Source: G963923945 sp965199175
Lineage (GTDB): Bacteria > Pseudomonadota > Alphaproteobacteria > G963923945
Assembly (NCBI GenBank): GCA_965199175.1
Contig: OZ240684.1
Coordinates: forward strand, 1,054,001 to 1,118,000
Length of the DNA: 64,000 nt
Direction of reading: 5' to 3'
The position numbers and the translations under genes were made by a program. Below are positions 27,495 through 36,438 of this stretch, piece after piece (the first letter of the stretch is position 1; each line of letters begins with the position of its first letter). The notes under the pieces are model-generated. The model saw nothing but the letters and a program-made list of their open reading frames with translations, ran no database searches and was not told the DNA's origin.

Positions 27495-27736
27495 TGCATG
27501 AACTTGGCCTCAGCAGAAATATTGTCGCCATCGTTTCGGAGCATGCGGCAGGTCGGCGGGTCAAACGCGTACGGATCGCCATTGGTCCGCTTGCATGCGT
27601 TGAACGCGCTGCCTTGGCGTTTTGCTGGCGTTTAGTCGTGGAAGGAACCGATCTTGCCATCGCCGAATTGGTCTTCATTGAAGCCGAAGGCGATACTTTT
27701 CTGATTAAAGACTACGAACTGGAGGAGGCAGCTTGA
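27494..27736 (+). CDS. hypA: HypA, internally deleted: zinc ribbon missing
   Basis: 80 residues, against about 113 in typical HypA. MHELGLSRNIVAIV at the start keeps His2, the nickel ligand. IGPLACVERAALAFCWRLV is also normal. The C-terminal strand GDTFLIKDYELEEA matches the usual end. The ~35 residues between, which normally carry C-x2-C and C-x2-C for structural zinc, are absent. The reading frame is intact and overlaps both neighbours, so this is a clean in-frame loss rather than decay. Nickel delivery with HypB may still work or may need the zinc-ribbon protein at 13645. Confidence 0.85.
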   Translation: MHELGLSRNIVAIVSEHAAGRRVKRVRIAIGPLACVERAALAFCWRLVVEGTDLAIAELVFIEAEGDTFLIKDYELEEAA

Positions 27737-28551
27737 TGTGCGGAACATGCGGATGTTCAGATCCTAAGAATGACGTAGCTTTAATTGATCCTGAAACCGG
27801 AGAGAAAATGATTATGCGCCAGGGCAGTATTCTTGGACAGGATCATCCGTCTCACAGCCATGGCGGTGATGATCCTCCGCATATCCATGGCCCGGACGGT
27901 GAGACTGTCAGTCTTGAGACAGCTGTGCTCGCTAAAAATGAAGCCATTGCGGCGCGTAATCGCGATTGGTTCGAGAGTAATAGCGTATTGGCGTTGAATC
28001 TTGTCAGTTCGCCGGGAGCCGGAAAAACAACCCTTCTTGAACGCACAATCAGGGAATTAAACCCTACTGTTGAGATTGCCGTGATCGAAGGTGATCAAAT
28101 GACGACAAACGACGCCTATCGTATCCGGGCCGCCGGAGCCAAGGCAATCCAGATCAATACCGGGGCCGGATGTCATCTCGAAGCGGATATGATTGCGCAA
28201 GCGGTTACCCGTCTTGATCTTGCTCCCGGGGCTATTTTGATGATTGAAAATGTCGGGAATCTGGTTTGTCCAGCGATGTTTGATCTTGGAGAACATATGA
28301 AGGTCGCTGTTGTTTCGACAACTGAGGGCGAAGATAAACCACTGAAATACCCCCATATGTTCCGCGTTTGTGATCTTGTTGTGATCAACAAGATTGACCT
28401 GGTGCCTCATGTCGATTTCGATGAGACGCTGTGTCGGGACAATATTGCAAAAGTCAATCCGCACTCAAAGATCATATCCTTATCAAGTAAATCCGGGCAT
28501 GGTTTTACGGCATGGACAGATTGGCTGGGAAGACAACAACGCCCAGATTAG
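27736..28551 (+). CDS. hypB: Nickel-insertion GTPase HypB
   Basis: 271 residues from ATG 27736 (TGATG overlap). N-terminal CGTCGC is the high-affinity nickel site. A short His-rich stretch follows (DHPSHSHGGDDPPHIHG). G-domain motifs: SSPGAGKTTLL, EGDQMTTND, the metal-site Cys-His of TGAGCHLEADM, NVGNLVCP and NKIDL. It inserts nickel into HupL with HypA and is the last gene of the hyp operon. Confidence 0.95.
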   Translation: MCGTCGCSDPKNDVALIDPETGEKMIMRQGSILGQDHPSHSHGGDDPPHIHGPDGETVSLETAVLAKNEAIAARNRDWFESNSVLALNLVSSPGAGKTTLLERTIRELNPTVEIAVIEGDQMTTNDAYRIRAAGAKAIQINTGAGCHLEADMIAQAVTRLDLAPGAILMIENVGNLVCPAMFDLGEHMKVAVVSTTEGEDKPLKYPHMFRVCDLVVINKIDLVPHVDFDETLCRDNIAKVNPHSKIISLSSKSGHGFTAWTDWLGRQQRPD

Positions 28552-28636
28552 ATGATGGTCGGGTCATATTCGGGAAAATGGAACGCTCTCAACACTGTCT
28601 GATCGAGACAATATCTCGGACTTGCAGGCCCCGGTG

Positions 28637-29140
28637 TTACAACAGAATGCGCAGGGCGACCACAGCGTTAGGATCATGGGCTTGTATATCATCAAATTCC
28701 CGTCCAGGTGCCATCAATTCATCATCTGTCAAGTAATGAGCCGTAAAGTCAGTTTTGCCTCACCGCAGAACCCGGCAGAGATTGGAGTCTGGATGCCGCA
28801 GCCCAAGAATCTCGGCGATGATAACGCCGCCAGTGCCCCGTTGGCCGCTCCGGGATGGATGATGGCGATCTTGCCATGCCCGTTGCGGATATCCTTGGCA
28901 GGAAGGTCATTGATCAGGTAGTCTCGGAAAGTCAGCACCCGCACGGTACGTACTGGCCCGCATTGATGGCTTCCAGCACGGTGCGCAATCGGTTAGGAAT
29001 ATTGGTGCGAACATCTGTATGGTTGGGATCGTTGCCTATGATGCGCCAGTTTGAGCCTCAATAGTGATTGTGCGCGCTGCATATTGGGCGTCTTCGAGGG
29101 TCAGGACATCCAATAGGCCGGGCATCTGTTTGATGACTGA
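28637..29140 (-). pseudogene. Frameshifted gene remnant, minus strand
   Basis: Reading the minus strand and joining frames gives GNDPNHTDVRTNIPNRLRT, VLEAINAGQY, TVRVLTFRDYL, HGKIAIIHPGAANGALAA, AEILGLRHPDSNLCRVL and TDDELMAPGREFDDIQA, ending AVVALRILL before a TAA. At least three frameshifts separate these pieces. They look conserved, but I cannot name the family with confidence. It faces away from the hydrogenase genes and, like the YVTN remnant at 11255, is a decayed gene at the border of the locus. The 28552-28636 stretch between hypB and it is empty. Confidence 0.6.
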
Positions 29141-29410
29141 GCCACCCCAGCACCGATGTATGATTCATGTTTTGGTTTGTTCGTGCATAGCTCCAGACCC
29201 AGCCTGCCACTATCCCGCAGGCAAGCCTTGCGCCTTTGGGTCGGTATCAAAGCGCAAGACACGTATTTGCGCGATTTTTATTCGGCATTTTCCAATTTCT
29301 CCCATGCGTTTGGGGTACCAATAATCCGCCATCAACCTGACCGGGGAATATCCGGGACAGGCTGGGTGACATTGTTCACGTTGGAAATTGGAAGGATTAA
29401 AACTATGCGT
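29141..29410. other. Remnant DNA before right repeat, no intact gene
   Basis: An open frame on the plus strand (29156-29440) includes LRLWVGIKAQDTYLRD, which faintly recalls flavin reductase-type NAD domains, but it has no ribosome site and runs into the repeat. I regard it as decayed DNA. Between the repeat (ending ~29520) and argC there is only a T-rich leader with a 13-bp duplication (TTTATTGATCCTT at 29612 and 29631). Confidence 0.35.
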
Positions 29411-29520
29411 TCAATCACTGTGCAGGCTTTAAATCATTGATACAGATCTATTTTTGTCACATAGCAACGGGAGTAGCATGTCGCCATTTTTTGAATATCT
29501 TGCGGCGACAATTCCCCATA
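29411..29520. repeat. Direct repeat, right copy flanking hydrogenase locus
   Basis: Same orientation as 11795-11923 and clearly homologous over its length, but lacking the 17-bp internal duplication and with scattered substitutions. It ends about 150 bp before argC. The two copies are 17.6 kb apart. Confidence 0.75.
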
Positions 29521-29667
29521 CCTGAAGTATCATTGACATTTCAGGGTAGAATAACCGGATATTTGTTGGGTTTTTTTCTATCATCCTGCTAAATAAGGCT
29601 CTCTTTTTGTTTTTATTGATCCTTCTTATCTTTATTGATCCTTTTTGATTTCTTGTTCTTTTTGATA

Positions 29668-30726
29668 ATGTCTGTTTCTCTCAATGTCGCTGTTCTTGGA
29701 GCTGGTGGCTATACCGGTGGCGAAATTTTACGTCTTTTGCTGGCTCATCCCCAAATTCGCATCACGACCCTGACCGCAAAAAGCAAAGCCGGACATTCTG
29801 TTGCGAATATTCACCCTCATCTGAGTTCCGTAAACTGGCCGGTTCTCTGCCGTCTTGAGGACGCTGATTTTTCCTCAGTCGACTGTGTTTTTTGTTGTTT
29901 GCCCCATGCAGCCAGCCAGGAAACAGTTGCCTCCTTACCTGAACATGTGCGGGTTATTGATCTTTCGGCTGATTTTCGTCTACGCGACCCGGCACTCTAT
30001 CAATCCTGGTATGGTCGCGATCATACCGCCCGCCATCTTCTGGATGATGCCATCTATGGTTTATCGGAATGGAGTCGTCATCGCTTGCCAACAGCACAGC
30101 TGGTTGCCAATCCTGGCTGCTATGCAACCGCTATTCTCCTGGCTCTGCGCCCCCTGATTGCCCATGGACTGATTGATCATCAGGGAATCACGATTGCGGC
30201 TGCTTCGGGAGTCTCGGGAGCCGGACGGGAAGCCAGGGAAGATTTACTCCTCAGCCAGGCCGGTGAATCCATAAAAGCATACGCATTAGGTGGTCATCGT
30301 CATGTTGCCGAAATTGAACAGGAACTCAATGCCGTCGATCCCAATAGGGATAAAACGGCCGCATCCCCGATCACATTCATCCCCCATCTGGCTCCCATGA
30401 CCCGGGGTATTCTGGCCACCACCGTTGCCACAATGACAGATGGACAAGATGTTGCTGATTTACGTACAGCCCTGACACAGGCTTATCAGGAATCGGCTTT
30501 TGTCCATATTCTGCCTGATGGTCATTTCCCGGCCACCAAGGACGTCCGGGGGAGCAATTCCTGTCATATCGGCCTGGCCCAAGACCGAACCCCGAAGAGA
30601 GTCATTCTCCTTTCGGCCATTGACAATCTGGTGAAAGGTGCGGCGGGTCAAGCCATTCAGAATATGAATCTGATGTTTGGTTTCCCGGAAACAACCGGCC
30701 TTCCAATCGCTGGCCTTTCGCCTTAA
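29668..30726 (+). CDS. argC: N-acetyl-gamma-glutamyl-phosphate reductase
   Basis: 352 residues from ATG 29668 (MSVSLNVAVLGAGGYTGGE); the in-frame ATG at 29635 would add a hydrophobic 11-residue extension not usual in the family. It has a Rossmann GAGGYTG, catalytic Cys151 in NPGCYATA, and a conserved His in LGGHRHVAEIEQ. It carries out the NADPH reduction step of arginine biosynthesis. Complete length, cytoplasmic. Confidence 0.93.
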   Translation: MSVSLNVAVLGAGGYTGGEILRLLLAHPQIRITTLTAKSKAGHSVANIHPHLSSVNWPVLCRLEDADFSSVDCVFCCLPHAASQETVASLPEHVRVIDLSADFRLRDPALYQSWYGRDHTARHLLDDAIYGLSEWSRHRLPTAQLVANPGCYATAILLALRPLIAHGLIDHQGITIAAASGVSGAGREAREDLLLSQAGESIKAYALGGHRHVAEIEQELNAVDPNRDKTAASPITFIPHLAPMTRGILATTVATMTDGQDVADLRTALTQAYQESAFVHILPDGHFPATKDVRGSNSCHIGLAQDRTPKRVILLSAIDNLVKGAAGQAIQNMNLMFGFPETTGLPIAGLSP

Positions 30727-30784
30727 TATTATTCTGTTATCGAATCGCGTACGAGACTCAACAACCGCACCATGATCTCTCATC

Positions 30785-30816
30785 AATAAAGTAAGGAGAA
30801 AATAAAGTAAGGAGAA
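30785..30816 (+). repeat. 16-bp perfect tandem duplication
   Basis: AATAAAGTAAGGAGAA occurs twice head to tail in the leader of the following gene. Each copy contains AAGGAG, a ribosome-site-like string, but they lie 60 bp or more before the ATG. Confidence 0.8.
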
Positions 30817-30873
30817 AATCAGTCGCCTGTTTCTGTATTCTGTTCCGACACACAGAAAAATGGGAGTCACTCA

Positions 30874-32319
30874 ATGGAAAAACCCGAGTATTTACAGCAA
30901 GGAGAATCGGCCCGTTTATTTCCCGTCCTTTCAACATCATCAAAGGAAAAACGACTCATATCAGTTTTTTTAGCCTGCTTGTCGAAAGTTGACGAATTTG
31001 GTCACTCGTTACTGGTATCCATTGGAAAAAAAGTCGGTAAACGTGGGTCGATTGTAACATATACGGAAGTTGTTTTTAAGAGTGATAACACGTTCAAAGA
31101 CGACCGACCTGACGGCTTGATTGTCGTCAAAACCGGATCACGGGAATGGCGCGCACTCGTGGAAGCCAAGGTCGGCGCAAACGCATTATGTGAGGAACAA
31201 ACTGAGCGTTATCGTAGCCTTGCAAAGGAATACGGCGTTGATTGCCTGATAACGATCTCCAACCAATTCACTGCTTCTCCAAAGATACATCCCTTAGAGA
31301 GAATTCACAAAAAACGCTCAAAAATTCCGGTTTTTCATTGGTCCTGGATGTCTATTCTGACGACTGTGGATATCTTGCTCAACAATCAGGATATTGCCGA
31401 TACGGATCAATCTTTATTACTCAACGAATTTCGGCGTTTTTTAAGCCATGAAAGCAGCGGCGTCAGAGGGTTTAACCGCATGCCGGCCGCATGGTCTGAT
31501 CTGAATCGTCTCATCTTAGCCAATGGCACAATACCGGCTAAGTCGCCAGAAGCGTATACTGTTCTTGAAGCATGGCACCAGGAAACCCGTAATCTGGCAC
31601 TTATTCTCAGCCGGCAAACCGAGACATTCGTCATCGAAAAACTACCCCGTAAGCATATGAGGGATCCAAAAACCCGGCTAGAAAATGCGTTGAAACTGTT
31701 GCGGGAAAAAAATTATCTCTATTGCTGCATTGATATCCCTGATAGCGCAGCACCGATTGAAATTCGTGCCAATATTGCGCGCCGCATATTGGAAGTTGGT
31801 ATGACGATCTCTGCTCCAGAAGACAAAAAATCGTCCAAAGCTCGTGTTAACTGGTTAATCCGCCAGGTTAAATCCTCAAAGACCGAAGATATTCATATCC
31901 GGCTCAACTGGCCCGGAAGAAGCGAAATCACACAGTTTCCATTTTCAGAAATTTCTGCCGATCCATCAATCATTGAACAAGGAAAATCCGGCCTTCAGGT
32001 TGTCAGCTTCCATATCTATCTGGCAAAACCACTTGGGTCCCGGTTTGCGCAACAAACCAATTTCATTACTGATCTGGAAACATTGATCCCGCAATTTTAC
32101 CGGGAAATCGGCCAAAATCTCACTGCCTGGCGCAAACCACCCCCGCGTATCAGAGATAACGCAGAACATAACATGGGAAATAATCCAGAAACTGACATGG
32201 AAAATAGTGAAAATGGGACAAGTCAAAATGGCGCAAAAAGTACCTCCCTTGTCGATCATACTCAAAATGATTACACAAATAGATCTTTCAACCAGGAGGA
32301 AGCCGTTGCATCAGATTGA
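30874..32319 (+). CDS. PD-(D/E)XK nuclease-like protein
   Basis: 481 residues. RPDGLIVV (D80), then RALVEAKVGAN (E97, K99) with EQTERY and a helix after it, make the D...E-x-K core of the PD-(D/E)XK superfamily; E65 may complete the site. A helical middle (residues ~170-260) and a beta-rich second half without recognised motifs follow. The C-terminal ~50 residues are Asn/Ser/Glu-rich and low complexity. It stands alone between argC and a carbonic anhydrase gene, with no methylase or helicase nearby. It could be a defence or repair nuclease; I would not call it a restriction enzyme on this evidence. Confidence 0.6.
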   Translation: MEKPEYLQQGESARLFPVLSTSSKEKRLISVFLACLSKVDEFGHSLLVSIGKKVGKRGSIVTYTEVVFKSDNTFKDDRPDGLIVVKTGSREWRALVEAKVGANALCEEQTERYRSLAKEYGVDCLITISNQFTASPKIHPLERIHKKRSKIPVFHWSWMSILTTVDILLNNQDIADTDQSLLLNEFRRFLSHESSGVRGFNRMPAAWSDLNRLILANGTIPAKSPEAYTVLEAWHQETRNLALILSRQTETFVIEKLPRKHMRDPKTRLENALKLLREKNYLYCCIDIPDSAAPIEIRANIARRILEVGMTISAPEDKKSSKARVNWLIRQVKSSKTEDIHIRLNWPGRSEITQFPFSEISADPSIIEQGKSGLQVVSFHIYLAKPLGSRFAQQTNFITDLETLIPQFYREIGQNLTAWRKPPPRIRDNAEHNMGNNPETDMENSENGTSQNGAKSTSLVDHTQNDYTNRSFNQEEAVASD

Positions 32320-32420
32320 TATCGCGAATAAAAATCCAGAACAGATCAACTGATATGGGTGATAAAAATACCCATGTCATACATCCTTCTATAAACACCA
32401 TTGATGAAAGACGCATTCCC

Positions 32421-32951
32421 ATGCCTGGCCTTATTCTCCCCTATCTGGATCATATGCCCCGTCTGGCGGCCGATATCTTTATTGCCGATGGAGCGGTGGT
32501 CATTGGTGACGTGGAGCTGGGTGAAGGTGTCAATATTTGGTTCAATGCGGTCTTGCGCGGTGATATGAACTCGATCCGGGTCGGGGCCAATAGCAATGTC
32601 CAGGATGGGGTGGTGGTCCATGTTCATTCCGATGGCTTGCCCACGACCATCGGTGCCAATGTCACCATCGGTCATCATGCCATTATCCATGCCTGTACCC
32701 TTGAAGACGGCTGCCTTATTGGTATGGGGGCGTGTGTTCTTGATGGTGCTGTTGTGGAAACCGGGGCTTTGGTCGCCGCCGGGGCTTTGGTCCCACCACG
32801 AAAAATCGTTAAAGCGGGTGAATTATGGGCCGGTAATCCGGCTCAGTTCATGCGGCCAGTCAATGATGCCGAGCGGCACATACTCACCACAACGCCAGAA
32901 AAATATCGCGCATTGGCGCAGGAACACCGCCAGACCCACTCAGACCGGTGA
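32421..32951 (+). CDS. Gamma-class carbonic anhydrase family protein
   Basis: 176 residues from ATG 32421 (MPGLILPYLD); the frame is open upstream to 32316, where it overlaps the nuclease gene, but that extension is polar and not part of the family. Left-handed beta-helix hexapeptide repeats run through the protein. The metal-ligand His residues are in VVHVHSD and TIGHHAIIHACT. Such YrdA/PaaY/CaiE-type trimers are widespread; many bind zinc, but activity varies. C-terminal helix as usual. Confidence 0.88.
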   Translation: MPGLILPYLDHMPRLAADIFIADGAVVIGDVELGEGVNIWFNAVLRGDMNSIRVGANSNVQDGVVVHVHSDGLPTTIGANVTIGHHAIIHACTLEDGCLIGMGACVLDGAVVETGALVAAGALVPPRKIVKAGELWAGNPAQFMRPVNDAERHILTTTPEKYRALAQEHRQTHSDR

Positions 32952-33060
32952 TCGCTCCCGATACAAGAACACGCTCTATCTGACCAACAGATTCGATCAA
33001 CCCGGACGCATCAGAGCATCAGAGCACCAACGCATCGCCCTCTCCAAAGGGTGGATATGA

Positions 33061-34893
33061 TCAAGCCTTTGATTGATCCAGAACATAGGATCCTGGTGCA
33101 TCCTCAACAGGCTTGAGGACATCTCCTCCCGGTGAGCGGGGCGCAACAGAACCACCCGAAAATTCGGCAACCCATTCATTCCATTGCGGCCACCACGATC
33201 CTTCAGTCTGGGTGCTGGTCTCAAACCATGAATCCGGATCCTGAGGCTTGCTCTGATTATTCCAAAAACAATACTTCCCGGCTTCGGGCGGATTGATCAC
33301 CCCGGCAATGTGACCAGAGCCGGCAAGAACAAAATTGACCGGACCTGAAAATTGACGCATGCCGGCATAAGTCGATTTCCAGGGAGCAATATGGTCATCA
33401 TGGGTCGAAAGAAAATAACAGGGAATCTTGATCTTCCTCAGATCAATCGATTTGCCATTCAGCTTGATACCGCCCGGTTTAACCAGCTTGTTTTCCAAAT
33501 AACAACTGCGCAGATAAAAGCTATGCATCGCCCTGGGCATACGGGTCGAATCGCCGTTCCAATACAATAAATCAAATGGGAAGGGATCTTTGCCGAGCAG
33601 ATAGTTATTCACCACAAAAGACCAGATTAAATCATTGGCCCGTAACATGTTAAAAACATTGGCCATATCCTGGCCCTCAAGATAGCCGGCTTCCTCCATG
33701 CGCGATTCCAGTTTCTCAATCTGAGCTTCGTCAGTAAAAACGCCGAGTTCTCCCGGATCAGAAAAATCAAGCAACGTGGTCAGAAAAGTCGCGCTCTTGA
33801 TTCGCTGGTCACGGGCAGCCGCCATATACGCCAATGTGCAACCGAGCAAAGTCCCGCCGATACAATAGCCAACTGCGTTGACATCTTTTTCGCCGGTTAT
33901 TTTGATCACAGAATCCAGAGCCGCAAAAATGCCCTGAATCATATAATCTTCAAAATTCTTATCAGCCAGATCAGCCTGAGGATTAACCCATGAAATAATG
34001 AAAACAGTATGACCCTGGGCGACAGCCCATTTGACGAAAGACTTCCTGGTATTCAAATCAAGGATATAATATTTATTGATCCAGGGAGGAACAATCAGCA
34101 AAGGCCGCTTATTGACTTTTTCCGTTGTCGGTGTGTATTGGATCAACTGCATCATCTCATTCTGGAAGACCACTTTTCCGGGAGTTACGGCGATATTTTC
34201 GCCGATTTTGAAGGCGGACCGGTCCGTCATGCTGATATTGAATCGACCATTCTTCTGATCGAGATCATCCAGCATATTGCGCAAACCTTTGACCAGATTT
34301 TCACCACGGGTCTCAACGGTTGCCTGCAAAACCTCCGGGTTGGTCAGCGCGAAATTACTCGGTGACATGGCGTCAATAAATTGGCGGGTAAAGAAATCCA
34401 TCTTGCGTGCTGTTTGCGGATCAAGACCATCCACATCACGCACTAAACCAGTCAGCCATTGAGATGTAAAAAGATACGATTGCTTGATATAATCAAAGAC
34501 CGAATGATCATTCCAGTGATCATGCCGAAAACGTCGATCAAGGGCATCGGCTGCAACGACTGGTTCTACCTTCTGGCCATCAAAACTTTTCGCTGCATTC
34601 TGCCAGATATTGGCGTATCCTTGCCATAAATTGAAGCCCGCTTCTGCCATTTTAGCCGGATCAGCAGCCATTTTGGTTGCCCATTGAAGAAAGGCATCTC
34701 CCAGATTAAACGGGTCTGCGTCAACCTTACCGTCACCGCTTTGCGTACCGTGATGATGGTGAGCATTCTGCCCCAGAAATTGTCTGATCATTTCCTGACT
34801 TTTTTCAGCAGCCTCAGAGACAATCCGTGACATATCATCGGATTGTGGAGGATGATCGGCAGATGGTCCGGGAGAACGGGTTGGATTGGTCAT
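33061..34893 (-). CDS. phaC: Class I poly(3-hydroxyalkanoate) synthase
   Basis: 610 residues. Lipase-like box GYCIGGT with catalytic Cys344, and conserved LLIVPPWINKYYILDL, WRNPQ-like SWVNPQ, STHDDHIAPW (catalytic Asp/His region) and GSGHIAGVINPP. The N-terminal domain includes NPLGDAFLQWATKMAADP-like helices. It polymerises 3-hydroxyacyl-CoA into storage granules. Length fits class I. Convergent with the carbonic anhydrase gene; the ~110 bp between them show no clear terminator. Confidence 0.95.
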   Translation of the reverse strand: MTNPTRSPGPSADHPPQSDDMSRIVSEAAEKSQEMIRQFLGQNAHHHHGTQSGDGKVDADPFNLGDAFLQWATKMAADPAKMAEAGFNLWQGYANIWQNAAKSFDGQKVEPVVAADALDRRFRHDHWNDHSVFDYIKQSYLFTSQWLTGLVRDVDGLDPQTARKMDFFTRQFIDAMSPSNFALTNPEVLQATVETRGENLVKGLRNMLDDLDQKNGRFNISMTDRSAFKIGENIAVTPGKVVFQNEMMQLIQYTPTTEKVNKRPLLIVPPWINKYYILDLNTRKSFVKWAVAQGHTVFIISWVNPQADLADKNFEDYMIQGIFAALDSVIKITGEKDVNAVGYCIGGTLLGCTLAYMAAARDQRIKSATFLTTLLDFSDPGELGVFTDEAQIEKLESRMEEAGYLEGQDMANVFNMLRANDLIWSFVVNNYLLGKDPFPFDLLYWNGDSTRMPRAMHSFYLRSCYLENKLVKPGGIKLNGKSIDLRKIKIPCYFLSTHDDHIAPWKSTYAGMRQFSGPVNFVLAGSGHIAGVINPPEAGKYCFWNNQSKPQDPDSWFETSTQTEGSWWPQWNEWVAEFSGGSVAPRSPGGDVLKPVEDAPGSYVLDQSKA

Positions 34894-35396
34894 AAGCTAT
34901 CTCACTTGCAAAAAATGAAAAATATGCTGGTTGCTCTTTCGCTTTAAAGTTCTTTCTTAAGGTATTCTGAGATTTTTTGTCTTAAGGTTTTTGTTTCAGG
35001 AAACAAATGGGTTAAGGAAATGAATGGGTTAAGAAAACGAATATATGTCGTTGCTCAGGCAAATATCCGACAATCTCATACCTGAAATTTAAATTTTTTA
35101 AAGAGCATCATCCAGTAAAACACAAGCCCGGTATTGGTCACAGGATAACGATTGAATATCTCTGTTAAGCCACCTCAGTCATCAGGTCAATTATGACTCT
35201 TTGCATGAAAACACAAAACATTCGATTGATCTTATCATTTGGATTGATGCTTGAGAATTGGTAAAAAATAGGCTTTATTTTATAATATGATGGGTTCTGT
35301 GAAGTAAAATAATCACAAAAATAATAATCTGGAAAAATGACAATGCATAAGCATAAAATGCATAAGCATAAAAACAGCATACGAAAAAAGAAACAA
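34894..35396. other. AT-rich divergent intergenic region, about 500 bp
   Basis: Lies between the starts of phaC and the OmpA-like lipoprotein. No gene is supported. It contains a 15-bp imperfect duplication (AATGGGTTAAG at 35006 and 35023), a good promoter at 35258-35286, and a 15-bp perfect tandem ATGCATAAGCATAAA (35343 and 35358) just before the lipoprotein start. Confidence 0.5.
35258..35286 (+). promoter_or_regulatory. sigma70 promoter of the OmpA-like lipoprotein
   Basis: TTGGTA (35258-35263), 17 bp, then a perfect TATAAT (35281-35286), about 110 bp before the start at 35397. Confidence 0.6.
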
Positions 35397-36326
35397 ATGT
35401 CTTCCAGATTGGTATTGTTTCCTGCCCGGAATGTGGCGGCTCTTTGGGCCATTTGTTCGGTTTTAAGTTTATCGGCCTGTGAATCGCTTAATCCATTGAA
35501 CTGGTTTGGCGATGAAGAACACGAATCACCTTATGCGGGACAAGAAGCCCCTGGCAGTGACCAGGACTACCCGGATGTTTCTTCAGTTCCCGCACGCCCT
35601 GCCGAAGGATTGATTGCTGATACCCGTGATCGCCTTTATGAAGAAGACGAAAAACAGCAAGAGCAAAACCGCCAGGAAACCGGGATCGAACAGGAAACCG
35701 CGCTCGAAGACGCATCGCTTACAGCTTCCGGGGCACTCTTATCTTCCGCTGAACCGACACCCGCACCGGTTCAGCCAGTTATTGCCGATACCGTTGCCCC
35801 ACTATCCGCACCGCCAGCACCTTTTGACATAGATGCTCCTTCTCAGCAGGTGACCCCGGAGCCGATTGCTGAAACCACTATGGATGCCTCCTCCATGGAT
35901 GAACCTATCCGTGATGAAACCATCATCACCCAATGGGCCGCCCCCACACCAAAACCAGAGCAACGTTTTGTTTCCATGAAAATGGGAACTCTCTTTTTCC
36001 CTTTTGGATCATCTTATATTTCTCTGGATGATCGCCGCCATATCAAGAAAGTGGTTGACCTGGCCAATCAGAAAAATGCCCGTTTGCGGGTTGTCGGTCA
36101 CGCCAGCAGCTTTACCAATGATATGCCGCTTCTGGATCATCAACTTGCCAATTTTTCAGTATCTCTGGAGCGTGCCCAGGCTATTGCCAACCTGATTTTA
36201 GCCAATGGCTTTGACAGTGACCGGTTATCTGTTCGCGCCCTTTCGGATTCTGCCCCCCTTTTTCTGGAAGTCATGCCAGCCGGACAACGGGGGAATCAGC
36301 GTGCTGAAATTCATATGGAGTATTGA
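35397..36326 (+). CDS. OmpA-family lipoprotein
   Basis: 309 residues from ATG 35397. An upstream in-frame ATG at 35337 would add MTMHKHKMHKHK, encoded by a tandem duplication, and is unlikely. The signal peptide ends in LSLSAC, a lipobox, so it should be lipid-anchored. Residues ~25-190 are acidic and Pro/Ala/Glu-rich, probably disordered and spanning the periplasm. The C-terminal ~110 residues are an OmpA-like peptidoglycan-binding domain: FFPFGSSYIS, RLRVVGHASS, SLERAQAIANLILANG and NQRAEI. The family's usual Asp-Arg pair is only partly recognisable. Confidence 0.85.
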   Translation: MSSRLVLFPARNVAALWAICSVLSLSACESLNPLNWFGDEEHESPYAGQEAPGSDQDYPDVSSVPARPAEGLIADTRDRLYEEDEKQQEQNRQETGIEQETALEDASLTASGALLSSAEPTPAPVQPVIADTVAPLSAPPAPFDIDAPSQQVTPEPIAETTMDASSMDEPIRDETIITQWAAPTPKPEQRFVSMKMGTLFFPFGSSYISLDDRRHIKKVVDLANQKNARLRVVGHASSFTNDMPLLDHQLANFSVSLERAQAIANLILANGFDSDRLSVRALSDSAPLFLEVMPAGQRGNQRAEIHMEY

Positions 36327-36438
36327 TCCGATATTCAGTATTGATGGCTGATATATCCGCAAGGATTGAGAAGAATCATTTGATTTCTTCGTTGAAATTT
36401 CCCCGGGACGTTTTCTCTGAGTATTCTCGATTTTTGGT

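Noticed and set aside
28729..28944. 71-codon minus-strand frame as an intact small gene
   Set aside because: It is one frame of a larger frameshifted gene; homologous-looking blocks continue in other frames on both sides.
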